From positions 124,001-188,000 of the forward strand of contig JAKFVT010000025.1 in NCBI GenBank assembly GCA_021732005.1: a stretch of 64,000 bases of DNA, in the 5' to 3' direction. The translations under genes and the position numbers were made by a program. This document shows, one piece after another, positions 16,309 through 26,124 of the stretch (its first letter is position 1; every line of letters starts with the position of its first letter). This DNA is from Mycobacterium sp. (GTDB taxonomy: Bacteria > Actinomycetota > Actinomycetes > Mycobacteriales > Mycobacteriaceae). The notes under the pieces were generated by a model. That model saw only the letters and a program-made list of their open reading frames with translations, was not told where the DNA came from and made no database searches.

Positions 16309-17153
16309 TGCTCACCGCGGGCGACGGGTCGGTCAGGTTCTGAGCTCCACTGCGACCACGATCCCGGGAACAGGGCGGCGTCACGGCCCGCAGCGGTCAA
16401 CGCGGCGACGGCGACTGCCGCGGTGATGCCCGAGCCGCAGTAGACACCGATCGGTTCGCCGGGACCGATGCCGCGTGCGGCCAGCAGACCCTCCAGCGCG
16501 GGGTCGCTGACGACGCTCTCGTCCCCGGTGAGCAGTTCCGTACTCGGCAGGTTGCGCGCACCAGGGATGTGCCCGGCCACCGCATCGACCGGTTCCACGT
16601 CGCCGCGGAAACGTTCCGGCGCGCGGGCGTCCAGCAACGGCCGGCTGCCGACCTCATCGGCGGTCAGGGTGGGCAGCGCGCCGGCGTACAGGTCGTCATG
16701 GGCCACCGTGACATCGCCCGGGGGCGGTTCGACCGAACCGGTGTCAACCGGCCCACCTGCCGCTTTCCACGCCGCCCAGCCGCCGTCGAGAATGCGGACG
16801 TTCGGGATGCCTGCCGCTGTCAGCACCCACCAGGCCCGTGCCGAGCCGGCCCGGTTCCAGTCGTCGTAGACCACCACGGTCTGCCCCGCGCGGATCCCCC
16901 AGCGACGCGCGGCGGTCTGCACCGCGGGTCCGGACGGCAACGGATGCCGGCCGCGGCCCGACACCGTATGGTCACTCAGGTCGTCGTCCAGCGACACATA
17001 CACCGCACCGGGAACATGTCCCTGCAGGTAGTGCTCTCGGCCATCCGGCTGGCTCAAGGTCCAGCGCACGTCGAGCACGGTCACCGGTTCACCGGCTGCC
17101 AATCGATTGACCAGCGCTTCAGCGGTGATCAGCACGTCAGCGCGCCCAGTCAT
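16305..17153 (-). CDS. Sulfurtransferase, two rhodanese domains
   Basis: A 282-residue protein with tandem rhodanese domains. The N-terminal domain is structural (HVPGAVYVSLD, then a YDDWNRAGSARAWW segment). The C-terminal domain has the active loop with catalytic Cys in YCGSGITA, closer to the 3-mercaptopyruvate type (CG[ST]G[VI]TA). It moves sulfane sulfur to cyanide or thiol acceptors. ATG at 17153 has GGGGAG six bases upstream; a GTG at 17183 is less likely. It heads the four-gene operon with the membrane, thiolase and DUF35 genes. Confidence 0.88.
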   Translation of the reverse strand: MTGRADVLITAEALVNRLAAGEPVTVLDVRWTLSQPDGREHYLQGHVPGAVYVSLDDDLSDHTVSGRGRHPLPSGPAVQTAARRWGIRAGQTVVVYDDWNRAGSARAWWVLTAAGIPNVRILDGGWAAWKAAGGPVDTGSVEPPPGDVTVAHDDLYAGALPTLTADEVGSRPLLDARAPERFRGDVEPVDAVAGHIPGARNLPSTELLTGDESVVSDPALEGLLAARGIGPGEPIGVYCGSGITAAVAVAALTAAGRDAALFPGSWSQWSSEPDRPVARGEQ

Positions 17154-17484
17154 CGAGTCTCCCCGTTCGTCGTCGGTCGGCACCGATGATCATGCCCCCG
17201 CGCACCGGTGGACGCAGGCACCAGGTGGTCAACCTGAGAAGAAGCTGAAATCAAGTAGTGCACTACGCGTGCGCACGTCGATATCCGGCCGATAACTTTG
17301 CTACAGCATCAGACGACACACGGATTCCGCCGGGGGGCGCCGGGATCGCCTGATGGTTCGCACCACGGCTATGGGGGGTGTGGTGCGAACGCCAGGCGGC
17401 GCTGGGGAAGGTCATCGAGCCTTCCCCGGCGTCCGTGGTTTTCTCGGACGTCCTCGTTCGGCAGCCGACGGTAGGGTCGGCCGG
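17154..17484. promoter_or_regulatory. Divergent intergenic region with tandem hairpins before P1 peptidase
   Basis: No gene is seen. The part next to the peptidase contains successive dyads: GTTCGCACCAC (17356-17366) with GTGGTGCGAAC (17380-17390), an 11-bp perfect stem; GGGGAAGG (17404-17411) with CCTTCCCC (17420-17427); GTCCG (17431-17435) with CGGAC (17445-17449); and a short CCGAC/GTCGG pair (17465-17480) just before the start codon. The series could be a structured 5' leader. Confidence 0.5.
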
Positions 17485-18636
17485 ATGACGTCTCCAGCCG
17501 CATTCACCGCCGACGGCCGGCCTCGCGCTCGTGGACTCGGCATCCCGCTTGCCGGCGAGCCAGGCCCACTCAACGCCATCACCGATGTGGCCGGCGTCGA
17601 GGTCGGCGTGACCACCCTGGTGGCCGGCGACGGACCACTGGTCGTGGGCAGTGGACCGGTGCGCACCGGCGTCACCGCGATCCTGCCCCGCGGCCGGGCC
17701 GGACTCGGCCGACCGTGCGCCGCCGGCTGGTTCTCCCTCAACGGCAACGGCGAGATGACCGGCACCACCTGGATCGAGGAGTCTGGCGCCTTCAATCTTC
17801 CTGTGCTGCTGTCGAATACACATGCCGTCGGCGCCTGCCACGCGGGTGTGATCTCCTGGGTGAACCGGACCGATCCAGTGCTGGCCCGGCAGTGGCTGCT
17901 GCCGGTGTGCGCCGAGACGTGGGACGGCTACCTCAATGACATCAACGGCGGGCATGTGCGCCCCGAACACGCCGAAGCGGCACTGGACCAGGCGACCGGC
18001 GGTCCGGTGCCGGAAGGGTCGGTCGGTGGCGGCACCGGGATGAATTGCTATGAGTTCAAGGGCGGCAATGGAACTGCGTCCCGGCTGGTGCGCTACGGAA
18101 GCCACACCTTCACTGTGGGTGCCTTCGTCCAAGCGAATTTCGGTGCGCGCCATGAACTCACCGTGGCCGGGCGTCTCGTCGGCCCGCACCTGGATATCGA
18201 GAATCCGCTCAACGGCGACTGGTTCGAGCGCGACCTCAACCGGCCGCCGCCCGGAGCCGGTTCGGTGATCGTCGTGATCGCCACCGACGCACCGCTGCTA
18301 CCCGGGCAGTGCAAGGCACTGGCCCGGCGGGTGCCGCTCGGGCTGGCCCGCACCGGCACCACCGGCAGCCATTTCTCCGGAGACATCTTCCTGGCCTTCT
18401 CGACCGCCGACGCACCGGATCTGGCCAGCCGGTTCCCCATCGGTCTGGTCGGCGACGACGAATTCGGCCACCTGCGATTCCTGCCGTGGGGCCGGATGGA
18501 CGACTTCTACGCCGCGGTCGTGCACAGCGTGGAGGAGGCCGTCCTCAACGCATTGGTGGTCAACGCCGACATGGTGGGTCGCGACGGGCACCGCTCCCCC
18601 GCGTTACCGCATGACCGACTGCGCGCGCTGCTGTGA
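17485..18636 (+). CDS. P1 (DmpA-type) self-processing aminopeptidase
   Basis: A 383-residue Ntn-hydrolase of peptidase family S58 (P1). Family marks include NAITDVAGVEVG, the SVGGGTGMNCYEFKGG loop, VQANFGAR and the nucleophile region PGAGSVIVVIATDAPLLP. By comparison with DmpA, autoproteolysis should occur at Gly259-Ser260, freeing Ser260 as the N-terminal nucleophile. It releases N-terminal residues from small peptides or amides. ATG at 17485 fits the family N-terminus. It is convergent with a thioesterase gene one base away. Confidence 0.88.
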   Translation: MTSPAAFTADGRPRARGLGIPLAGEPGPLNAITDVAGVEVGVTTLVAGDGPLVVGSGPVRTGVTAILPRGRAGLGRPCAAGWFSLNGNGEMTGTTWIEESGAFNLPVLLSNTHAVGACHAGVISWVNRTDPVLARQWLLPVCAETWDGYLNDINGGHVRPEHAEAALDQATGGPVPEGSVGGGTGMNCYEFKGGNGTASRLVRYGSHTFTVGAFVQANFGARHELTVAGRLVGPHLDIENPLNGDWFERDLNRPPPGAGSVIVVIATDAPLLPGQCKALARRVPLGLARTGTTGSHFSGDIFLAFSTADAPDLASRFPIGLVGDDEFGHLRFLPWGRMDDFYAAVVHSVEEAVLNALVVNADMVGRDGHRSPALPHDRLRALL

Positions 18637-18637
18637 C

Positions 18638-19450
18638 TCAGACGTTCAGCGTCGGGATCGTGTCGGGCTTGCTGAAGTCGATCTGAGCCGCCGGGTTCGC
18701 GATCGCGGTGACCAGACCTGTCGCGAACGGGCCGGCGTCGTCGAACAGCGTCCCGGCGCCCACCGAGATACCCTCCGACGTCCAGTGTGAATCTCCTTGC
18801 ACACCAATATGTTCCGACTGCGGCAGTCGGGACAGCGCGACGGTGAGATCACCGTTGATGTAGCCGATCCCCTTGGTGCCGAGGTTGCTGACCAGGCTGG
18901 TGGCCTCGGCGACGACGACGGTGCGGACGAATGGCGTGATGTCGTGACCGGCCACCACATCGATCGGGCAGTGGTAGACGCGTTTGCGTGAGGTGTTCTG
19001 ATGCGCGCCCCCGTCGGCGAGCCAGCCGACGTCGTCGCTGCCGATGAAATACCCGTGCCGCTCGCCACCGGGCGGCGGGGTGAACTCGGTGTGGGCCGTC
19101 CACTCTTCGCCGGGCGGCGGTTCGGACAGCCGGTACTGCACCAGCGTCGCCCGCGCGACGATCGCATCGCCCTGAAGGACGTCGCATTCCGAATTTCGGA
19201 TCCGCCTGCCGTCACGAATCAGCCGGACTCGGACCGTCGTCGGCACCCGGCGGGCCGCCTTGAACAGGTCGACCGTGAGCCGGGCCGGCAGGAACTCGGG
19301 CAGGCCGAACCGCTGTTCGAGGGTGAACGCGGCCAGGCTCACCACGGCGGGTCCGTTGAGCATGTCGTCGCCCCAGCGGCTTCGGGCATTCTCCGTCGGA
19401 TGGAAGTTGCCGTCGGGATCGGAAATGAAATGCGCCGGTCGGGTGGCCAT
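18638..19450 (-). CDS. Acyl-CoA thioesterase-like (TesB-type double hotdog) protein
   Basis: A 270-residue protein with the two-hotdog layout of TesB-like thioesterases: the N-terminal half begins HFISDPDGNFHPT and contains LTVDLFKAARRVP and ATLVQYRL; the C-terminal half contains a NLGTKGIGYINGDLTVAL strand-helix region. It would hydrolyse acyl-CoA or bind a related ligand. The canonical TesB catalytic Asp/Gln/Thr set could not be placed with certainty. Confidence 0.7.
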   Translation of the reverse strand: MATRPAHFISDPDGNFHPTENARSRWGDDMLNGPAVVSLAAFTLEQRFGLPEFLPARLTVDLFKAARRVPTTVRVRLIRDGRRIRNSECDVLQGDAIVARATLVQYRLSEPPPGEEWTAHTEFTPPPGGERHGYFIGSDDVGWLADGGAHQNTSRKRVYHCPIDVVAGHDITPFVRTVVVAEATSLVSNLGTKGIGYINGDLTVALSRLPQSEHIGVQGDSHWTSEGISVGAGTLFDDAGPFATGLVTAIANPAAQIDFSKPDTIPTLNV

Positions 19451-19516
19451 CCGGGCATCCTCGCATAGCCCCCTCCGGCGTCCGGCACTCGGTGCTTAGA
19501 CGACATAATCAACTAC

Positions 19517-20971
19517 GTGTCGGACCTCCAAGCCACCCATGCCGGCGCCGGCTATCACCGGCCGGGCCTGCTCGTGGCCACGCTGAGCGTCGTCGCCCTG
19601 ACCGTGGCGGTGCTGCAGACCGGTGTCGTGCCGGTCCTCGGCGTGATGGCCAGGCAGCTGCATGCGTCTCCGGTCGACGTCAGCTGGGCGGTGACGGCCA
19701 ACCTACTCGCGGCCGCGGCGACCACTCCCCTCATCGGCCGACTGGCCGATCTGTACAGCAAGAAAGGCGTGCTGCTGGCGGTCCTGGCGGTCGTGCTCGC
19801 CGGCTCGCTGCTGGCGGCGCTGACGTCCTCGCTGCCGCTGCTGATCACCGCCCGGGTGCTGCAGGGTGCGTCGTACTCGCTGTACCCGATCGGGGTGTCG
19901 ATCCTGCGCGAGGAGTTGCCCACCGACCGCCTCATGCGGGCGATGGCCGTGTTGTCCGGCTCGCTCGGATTCGGCGGCGGCATGGGTCTGGTCGTCACCG
20001 GGCTGTTGATGCGCGGTGACGCCGGCTATCACCGGGTGTTCTGGTTGACGACGGTGTTCACGGTGCTGGTGATCATCGCGGTCCTGGTGGTCCTGCCAAC
20101 CCGCCCGCGTAGTTCGGAGGGGACGGTCGACTGGGGCGGTGCGGCCGGGCTGGCGTTGGGTCTGTCCGCGGTGCTGCTGGCGATCACCCAGGGCCACGGC
20201 TGGGGCTGGGTGTCCGCACGCACGATCGGCTGCCTGGCCGCCGGGCTTGCGGTGTTGAGCGCCTGGTGGTGGTGGGAACGGCGCAGCGCACACCCGTTGG
20301 TGTCGACGGCGATGCTGTCGCGCCGCCCGATCCTGTTGACCAATCTCGCGACGATCCTGGTCGGAATGGGCCTGTATTTCGCATTTCTCGGGCTCACCGA
20401 CTTCGTCCAGGCGCCCGCCGGTAGCGGGTACGGGTTCGGTGCGACGGTGCTCGGGGCCAGCGTCGTGTTCTTGCTGCCCGGCGCTCTCGCCGGCTTCCTG
20501 ACCGCGGTGGCCAGCGGCCGTTACATCGACCGCTTCGGTGCCCGCGTCGTGTTGATGGTCGGCGCCGCGGCCGGCGTCCTCGGGTTCGTACTGCTGGCCG
20601 TCCTGCACAACCAGCCGTGGCAGGTGATCATGGCCGGCGTGCTGGCCAACGCCTACATCAGCCTGGCCTACGGGGCGTTGCCTGCCTTGGTCGTGCGCGA
20701 GGTCGATGCAGGCGAAACCGGGGTCGCGACGAGCATGAACGCCATCGCGCGCACCGTCGGCAGTTCGATCGCCGCCGCGATCGTCGCGGTACTGCTGGGC
20801 CGGTCGCAACACGGGCACACCCCGGAGAGCAGCTTCACGGTGATCTTCGCCCTCGGCGCGATCACCGCCGCCGGCGCGATGCTGCTGATCGCGATCACCC
20901 GACCGAAGCTGCGGGACGCCTCGACCGAGGACGTCACCGAGTCGCGCGCGATGAACCACGAATGGGGCTGA
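19517..20971 (+). CDS. MFS transporter, DHA2-like, 14 helices
   Basis: A 484-residue major facilitator protein. Motif A (GRLADLYSKKGVLL) follows helix 2, and the ARVLQGASYSLYPIGVSI stretch matches the DHA2 drug/proton antiporter group. The length and hydrophobic pattern fit 14 helices. It starts with GTG at 19517, divergent from the thioesterase gene. Likely export of hydrophobic compounds; the substrate cannot be read from sequence. Confidence 0.85.
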   Translation: MSDLQATHAGAGYHRPGLLVATLSVVALTVAVLQTGVVPVLGVMARQLHASPVDVSWAVTANLLAAAATTPLIGRLADLYSKKGVLLAVLAVVLAGSLLAALTSSLPLLITARVLQGASYSLYPIGVSILREELPTDRLMRAMAVLSGSLGFGGGMGLVVTGLLMRGDAGYHRVFWLTTVFTVLVIIAVLVVLPTRPRSSEGTVDWGGAAGLALGLSAVLLAITQGHGWGWVSARTIGCLAAGLAVLSAWWWWERRSAHPLVSTAMLSRRPILLTNLATILVGMGLYFAFLGLTDFVQAPAGSGYGFGATVLGASVVFLLPGALAGFLTAVASGRYIDRFGARVVLMVGAAAGVLGFVLLAVLHNQPWQVIMAGVLANAYISLAYGALPALVVREVDAGETGVATSMNAIARTVGSSIAAAIVAVLLGRSQHGHTPESSFTVIFALGAITAAGAMLLIAITRPKLRDASTEDVTESRAMNHEWG

Positions 20972-20972
20972 G

Positions 20973-21848
20973 CTACCCGGGCTGAACGGGCGTCGGTGCG
21001 TCGCGCGTCCCGGCGCGGGCAGCTCCGATCCCGGCGGCGACGACGAAGCCGACACCGAAAATCGCCCACGAGTTGGGCACCTGGTGCACGACGACGAACC
21101 CGATCAACAGCGCCAGCGCCGGCTCCAGGCTCATCAGCGTCCCGAATGCCGCGGTGTTCAGGCGGCGCAATGCCAGCAACTCGAGAACGAACGGCGTGAT
21201 CGGCAGCAACAGGGCCAGGCCGAGACCGATGAGAATCATGTCCGGCGTCATGCGGGGCAGCACCGCCCAGCCGACCGCGGCCGTGATGGTGACCGCGGCT
21301 ACCGGCATCGACACCCCGAGGCTCTGCAGCCCGCTCACCCGGTCTCCGACTCGCTGGGTCAGCAGGATGTAGGCCGCCCAGCAGCCGGCGGCACCAAGCG
21401 CGAACGCCACCCCGACCACGTCGATCGCACCCTGCGCGGGTTGCGTCAGCGCCGCGACGCCGACTGTGGCCAGCGCCGGCCATACCCAGCGGCCTCGCCC
21501 GCGGCCGCTGACGACCGCCACGGCCAGCGGCCCGAGAAACTCCAGAGCGCTGGCTGTCCCCATCGGGATGCGTGCCAACGCGGCCATGAACAACATGGTG
21601 GTCAGCGCGGTCACCAGCCCGAGCAGCACGCAGATTCCGAACGTGGCCCGGGTGAACGCCGAGGGCCGCGGGCGCACGAGCACCAACAACAGCACTCCGG
21701 CCCAGGCCACCCGCAGCCACGCGGCGCCTTCGGCCCCGATCCGGCCGATCAGTCCGATCGCCACCGCAAGCCCGAGCTGGACGCACACCATCGCGCCCAC
21801 TGCCAGGGCAGCACCCACGCGGGCCGGATGTGCGGTCATGGTTCGCAT
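20973..21848 (-). CDS. EamA (DMT superfamily) transporter
   Basis: A 291-residue protein with ten predicted helices in two EamA halves; the second begins around [21 protein letters not shown] and contains [14 protein letters not shown]. It resembles RhtA-type metabolite or amino-acid exporters. It is convergent with the MFS gene (1 base apart) and divergent from a MarR gene, which may control it. Confidence 0.85.
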   Translation of the reverse strand: MRTMTAHPARVGAALAVGAMVCVQLGLAVAIGLIGRIGAEGAAWLRVAWAGVLLLVLVRPRPSAFTRATFGICVLLGLVTALTTMLFMAALARIPMGTASALEFLGPLAVAVVSGRGRGRWVWPALATVGVAALTQPAQGAIDVVGVAFALGAAGCWAAYILLTQRVGDRVSGLQSLGVSMPVAAVTITAAVGWAVLPRMTPDMILIGLGLALLLPITPFVLELLALRRLNTAAFGTLMSLEPALALLIGFVVVHQVPNSWAIFGVGFVVAAGIGAARAGTRDAPTPVQPG

Positions 21849-21923
21849 TCAACGACACCAGGCGCACCAGGACGGCGCCGGGCTGGTATCAACGTTCTGA
21901 CACCCCATAGGAACGGACGCGCT

Positions 21924-22391
21924 GTGACTTCTTCACCGAAGGACGAGTCTCTCGACTCGATCAGCCGATCGTTGGCCCAGGTGGTGCGCCTGACCAGCAG
22001 CCGATCCCTGTTCGCCCGGCAGGCCAGCGCCGCGGGTGTGGGCCTGACCCAACCGTCGTACGCGCTGCTGCGGGTTCTGATCGACAACGGGCCACTGCCC
22101 ATGGGCGCATTGGCCCGCGGCGCCCACATGGACCTGGGGATGGCGACGCGCCAGGTCACCTCCCTGGTCGACGCGGGACTCGTGACCCGCAACCCGGACC
22201 CGAACGACCTGCGGGTCGCGCTGGTGGCGGTCACCGCGCATGGCCGGCGCGAAGCCGGAAAGCTGCTGGGCGTCCGAATCGGTCATCTGCGGCGGGCACT
22301 GTCGGGGTGGACGGAAGCCGAACTCGACCAGTTCGACCGGTTCCTGACCCGGTTTGTCGCCGATTCCCTCGCCACCCCGATCGACGATTGA
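21924..22391 (+). CDS. MarR-family transcriptional regulator
   Basis: A 155-residue MarR protein with a winged helix: helix-turn-helix around PLPMGALARGAHMDLGMATRQ and the wing RNPDPNDLRVALVAVT. GTG at 21924 is chosen because family similarity begins soon after it; the open frame further upstream is antisense to the EamA gene. It lies between two transporter genes and a sulfotransferase gene and may regulate the divergent exporter. Confidence 0.85.
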   Translation: MTSSPKDESLDSISRSLAQVVRLTSSRSLFARQASAAGVGLTQPSYALLRVLIDNGPLPMGALARGAHMDLGMATRQVTSLVDAGLVTRNPDPNDLRVALVAVTAHGRREAGKLLGVRIGHLRRALSGWTEAELDQFDRFLTRFVADSLATPIDD

Positions 22392-22410
22392 CTCGCCACC
22401 GACGATTTGC

Positions 22411-22423
22411 TTGACTTTGTCAA
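22411..22423. promoter_or_regulatory. Palindrome TTGACTTTGTCAA upstream of sulfotransferase gene
   Basis: TTGAC-TTT-GTCAA is a perfect dyad 20 bases after the MarR stop and 23 before the sulfotransferase start. It could be a MarR-type operator or contain a -35 hexamer (TTGACT). Confidence 0.4.
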
Positions 22424-22446
22424 CCTTTCGCTTCTAGCCTTCGACC

Positions 22447-23610
22447 ATGGCCGGGGCGCGGTTCCATTTCGACGTGGGCAACTACGTCACGATGCTGCGA
22501 CTGGTGCGTGCCGAGACCGACACATCCCGCCGCCGCAAGCTGCTCGCCGCGTTCCTGGTCGGTGTTCCGGTGATGGCCGCCGTCCACGCCGTCTGCTTCG
22601 CGTTGGACCCGGTGCTGTTCCCCTCATTGCGGCGCACCGAGGTCCGCGAACCGGTGTTCTGCGTGGGGCATGCCCGCAGTGGGACCACCTACCTGCATCG
22701 ACTGATGGCCCGCGACGACCAGTTCAGCGTGGTCATGATGTACGAGATGTTCTTCCCGTCGCTGTTGGAGAAGCGGGCGCTACGACTGCTGTTCCATGCC
22801 GACGAGGTGTTGTTGGGGAAGCGACTGCGACACCGGATCGAGGCGATAGAAGAGCGCGCGTTCGCCGAGACCAACGACATGCACCGCACCGGGTTCTTCG
22901 CCGCAGAAGAAGACGACTTCCTGCTCACGTCGTCGTTGGGATCCGGGTTCTGGATCGTGTTGTTCCCGTACCTGGGTCAACTCGACTTCTACCACGTCGA
23001 CCGGTGGAGCGAACGCAAGCGCCGGCGCCTGATGCTGTTCTACAAAGAATGTGTGCGACGCCAACTGGCCCTCAACGGCGGCCGGACGCACCTGAGCAAG
23101 AACCCGACCTTCTGCGGACGTGTCGAAGCGCTCATCGAGACGTTCCCCGACGCGAAATTCATTGTGCCGATGCGCAATCCCTACGAGACAATTCCGAGTC
23201 TGCTGAAGATGCTGCAGACCACGTGGGAGTTGCAGGGCCGTGACGAACGCCTGATCCTCGAATCGATCCGGATCCTGGCCGATCAGTCCTTCGACGCGTA
23301 CTGCCATCCGCTCGACGTCCTGGCCCGCCATCCCGAAATCCGTTCGTGCGTCGTCGATTACCGCGACCTGGTCGGCGATCCCGCAACGACCATGCGGCGC
23401 GTCTACGACGAGCTCGAGCTCGATCTGCCTGCGGACGTGGCCGCGGCCATCGGGGCGTCCCACGGCCAGGGACACGAAACCACCCACCGGTACAGCCTCG
23501 AAGAGTTCGGCCTTGACCCCGAAGCGATCCACGTCCGGCTCGCCCCCCTCTTCGACCAGTACGGCTGGGCAGGCGACGGACACGAAGGAGAGCACGCCGG
23601 TGCCAACTGA
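22447..23610 (+). CDS. Sulfotransferase family protein
   Basis: A 387-residue protein with the 5'-phosphosulfate-binding loop GHARSGTTYLHRL (about 74-86) and the 3'-phosphate motif VPMRNPYETIPS (around 239-250), as in PAPS-dependent sulfotransferases common in mycobacteria. The first 60 residues include a possible membrane-associating segment (AAFLVGVPVMAAVHAVCFAL). The acceptor is unknown. Its 3' end overlaps the next gene's start, so the two are co-translated. Confidence 0.85.
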   Translation: MAGARFHFDVGNYVTMLRLVRAETDTSRRRKLLAAFLVGVPVMAAVHAVCFALDPVLFPSLRRTEVREPVFCVGHARSGTTYLHRLMARDDQFSVVMMYEMFFPSLLEKRALRLLFHADEVLLGKRLRHRIEAIEERAFAETNDMHRTGFFAAEEDDFLLTSSLGSGFWIVLFPYLGQLDFYHVDRWSERKRRRLMLFYKECVRRQLALNGGRTHLSKNPTFCGRVEALIETFPDAKFIVPMRNPYETIPSLLKMLQTTWELQGRDERLILESIRILADQSFDAYCHPLDVLARHPEIRSCVVDYRDLVGDPATTMRRVYDELELDLPADVAAAIGASHGQGHETTHRYSLEEFGLDPEAIHVRLAPLFDQYGWAGDGHEGEHAGAN

Positions 23611-24910
23611 TCACGGCGCAGCCGAGCTGCGCGCCGCCTGGGACGACCTCACCACTGCTTTGAACCGGGCCCGTGACGCCGTCGACTCCGAAGCGCTGCA
23701 CGCTCCCCCGCCGACCGAACGCGGACTGGCCGAGGGCTACCGCTATCTGCTCGGGTTCACCTTCGCCGCCATCGAACGCGCCTTCCACGAAAACCCAGAC
23801 TTTCCGTACTTCCGGCGGGCCATCCAGCCCGTCGACAAGGCCACCATCGACAATGCCGACGCGCTGTATCTGTCCGCGGCCATCGACGGCGAGCAGACCT
23901 ACCGCATTCGGGGACGGGTACTCGCGAAAGCGCCCCAGTACATCATCTTCGAAACCCACACCGCCTACGCGGGTGATTCGGGCAGCCTGATGGAACTGAG
24001 CCCGGCCCATCGCATGATCACCGGGTCGCTGGACAGTAGCGAACTGCGCATCGACGATGACGGTCAGTTCGAGATCGTGGTCGGCCCCGAACCGCTACCC
24101 GATTGTGACGGCAACTTCCTTGCCAGCCGCCGGGTCACCGACAACGGCTCCGGGACAGCGCAATACGTCATCGTGCGGCTGCTGTTCCACGACTGGGCCA
24201 ATGAGGTCTGCCCGGATCTGCACATCGAGCAGATCGGTCAGGAGGGACGGCATCCCGCTCCGATCGACGCCCCGGGCGCTGCGAGCCGGATGCGCAGGGC
24301 CGGTGCGATCGTCGAGAACCAGATGAAGTTCTGGAACGAGTTTTACGACGTCATCCTGGAGGCGCACGGCGACCGCAACGGTGACGGCGCAACGTTCATG
24401 CCGCGCAACGGATTGAACGCACCGGCCCGTGCCAACCTGGCGACCGGCGGCGGCCAGAACACGAACGTCTACGCCGGCGGGGTGTTCGATCTCGACCCGG
24501 ATCAGAGTCTGCTGATCGAGACCAGGGTGCCGGTCGAGCCCGCCTACAGCGGATTTCACCTCAGCAACCTGTGGGGTGAGTCGCTGGACTACGCCAATCA
24601 CCAATCCAGCCTCAACGGGTTTCAGGCCGAACCGGACGACGACGGTGTCGTCCGCTACGTGGTGGCCGCGCGCGATCCCGGCGTGCCGAACTGGCTGGAC
24701 ACGACCGGCTTGCCGAAGGGCTTCCTCAGCTTCCGGTGGACCTATGCTCAGGACCCCGAGCATCTGCCCGAAATCTCGGTCAGCACTGTGCCATTGGCTC
24801 AGCTGCGCGACCATCTGCCGCCCACCGCCCGAACGGTCTCGGCCGCCGAGCGTGCCGAACAGATTGCCATCCGCCAGGCGCACGTCCAGCGTCGGTACCG
24901 CCAGTACTGA
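23600..24910 (+). CDS. DUF1214 domain protein
   Basis: A 436-residue protein whose C-terminal half matches DUF1214 (GFHLSNLWGESLDYANHQSSLN, VVRYVVAARDPGVPNWLDTTG, GFLSFRW), a beta-rich domain often found with DUF1254. GTG at 23600 has GAAGGAGAG upstream and overlaps the sulfotransferase stop. No catalytic role is established. The coupling suggests that it acts with the sulfotransferase. Confidence 0.8.
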   Translation: MPTDHGAAELRAAWDDLTTALNRARDAVDSEALHAPPPTERGLAEGYRYLLGFTFAAIERAFHENPDFPYFRRAIQPVDKATIDNADALYLSAAIDGEQTYRIRGRVLAKAPQYIIFETHTAYAGDSGSLMELSPAHRMITGSLDSSELRIDDDGQFEIVVGPEPLPDCDGNFLASRRVTDNGSGTAQYVIVRLLFHDWANEVCPDLHIEQIGQEGRHPAPIDAPGAASRMRRAGAIVENQMKFWNEFYDVILEAHGDRNGDGATFMPRNGLNAPARANLATGGGQNTNVYAGGVFDLDPDQSLLIETRVPVEPAYSGFHLSNLWGESLDYANHQSSLNGFQAEPDDDGVVRYVVAARDPGVPNWLDTTGLPKGFLSFRWTYAQDPEHLPEISVSTVPLAQLRDHLPPTARTVSAAERAEQIAIRQAHVQRRYRQY

Positions 24911-24916
24911 TGCGGC

Positions 24917-26119
24917 TCAGCCGGTGACGCGGTCGACCAGTTCGCCGGCGAGCGCGAACGCCGACGTCGCGGCCGGCGACGGCGCGTTGCGGACATGAGA
25001 GATGCGACCGTCCCGGGAGATCACGAAATCATCGACAAGGGAGCCGTCCCGGCCGACGGCCTGGGCCCGGACACCGGCGTGCGAGCTGCCGTCCAGATCG
25101 GCCAGGGTCAGGCCGGGCATGTATCGGGCTGCGGCGGTGACGAAGGCTCGTCGGCTCGCCGCCATGCGGATCTCGTCGAGCCCGACTCGCCAGTACCGGC
25201 GCGCCACCCGCCAGGTCCCGGGCCAGGCCAGCGTCTCCCACGAGTCGCGAATACTCAACCGCCGCAGCGAGTACGCGTCACGGGCACCGACCATCATGGC
25301 GGTCGGGCCCAGCGTCACATCGCCGGTGATGTGCTTGGTGATGTGCACCCCGAGGAACGGCAAATCGGGGTTGGGCACCGGATAGATCATCCCATTCAGC
25401 CGGGGCGAGTCCGTCGGCGTGAGTCCGAGGTAGGCGCCGCGGAACGGCACGATCTGGGGGTCGCGGGGCGCCCCGGCCCGACGGGCGAGGCGATCGGCCC
25501 ACAGCCCGGCGCAGGCAATAACGGTGTGAGCGCGCAACGGCCCGCCGGTGGTGTGGACGATCGGGTTGTCCGCCCCCTCGATCGCGGTGACCTCGGTGCC
25601 GAACCGGATCGACACGCCCGCGGCCGTCAGCTCGGCGACGAGAGCGCGGGCCACCGCGGGATAGTCGACGATTCCGGTGTTGGGTGCGTGAAGCGCCTGC
25701 AGGCCAACAGCATTGGGTTCGATCTCGGTTATCTCCTGAGCACCGATGCGGCGCAACCCCGGCACGGCGTTGGCGATGCCCCGCTCCTGCAAGTCGTCCA
25801 GACGGCCCAGTTCCTCGGCTGACACCGCGACGATCAGCTTGCCGCACCGCTCGTGACTGATGGCGTTGTGCTCGCAGTACTCGTACATCATCCGCGCGCC
25901 GTCGACGCAGAGCCGGGCCTTCAGCGATCCCGGCTGGTAGTAGATCCCGCCGTGGACCACACCGGAGTTGTGGCCGGTCTGGTGGCGGGCAGGCGCGTCC
26001 TCGCGTTCGACGACGGCCACCGAGTCCTGGGGGCGCCGCGATATCCACTCCCGGGCCACCGCCAGGCCGACGATGCCCGCGCCGACGACGATAAGATCGA
26101 ATCGATCAGGAGAAGCCAT
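24917..26119 (-). CDS. lhgO: L-2-hydroxyglutarate oxidase family FAD protein
   Basis: A 400-residue DAO-superfamily flavoprotein with the dinucleotide fold DLIVVGAGIVGLAVARE and the family marks GHNSGVVHGGIYYQPGSLKA and GIVDYP. LhgO oxidises L-2-hydroxyglutarate to 2-oxoglutarate, clearing a side product of central metabolism. ATG at 26119 is preferred to an upstream TTG at 26128. It follows the MscS gene by a few bases in the same direction and may be transcribed with it. Confidence 0.8.
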   Translation of the reverse strand: MASPDRFDLIVVGAGIVGLAVAREWISRRPQDSVAVVEREDAPARHQTGHNSGVVHGGIYYQPGSLKARLCVDGARMMYEYCEHNAISHERCGKLIVAVSAEELGRLDDLQERGIANAVPGLRRIGAQEITEIEPNAVGLQALHAPNTGIVDYPAVARALVAELTAAGVSIRFGTEVTAIEGADNPIVHTTGGPLRAHTVIACAGLWADRLARRAGAPRDPQIVPFRGAYLGLTPTDSPRLNGMIYPVPNPDLPFLGVHITKHITGDVTLGPTAMMVGARDAYSLRRLSIRDSWETLAWPGTWRVARRYWRVGLDEIRMAASRRAFVTAAARYMPGLTLADLDGSSHAGVRAQAVGRDGSLVDDFVISRDGRISHVRNAPSPAATSAFALAGELVDRVTG

Positions 26120-26124
26120 GTCGC

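Noticed and set aside
17263..18189. 308-codon minus-strand frame over the start of the P1 peptidase gene
   Set aside because: No family resemblance, and it covers the hairpin leader and a conserved enzyme on the other strand.
19703..21055. 450-codon minus-strand frame opposite the MFS transporter gene
   Set aside because: Gln/Arg/His-rich translation typical of an antisense shadow; the plus-strand protein is a clear 14-helix transporter.
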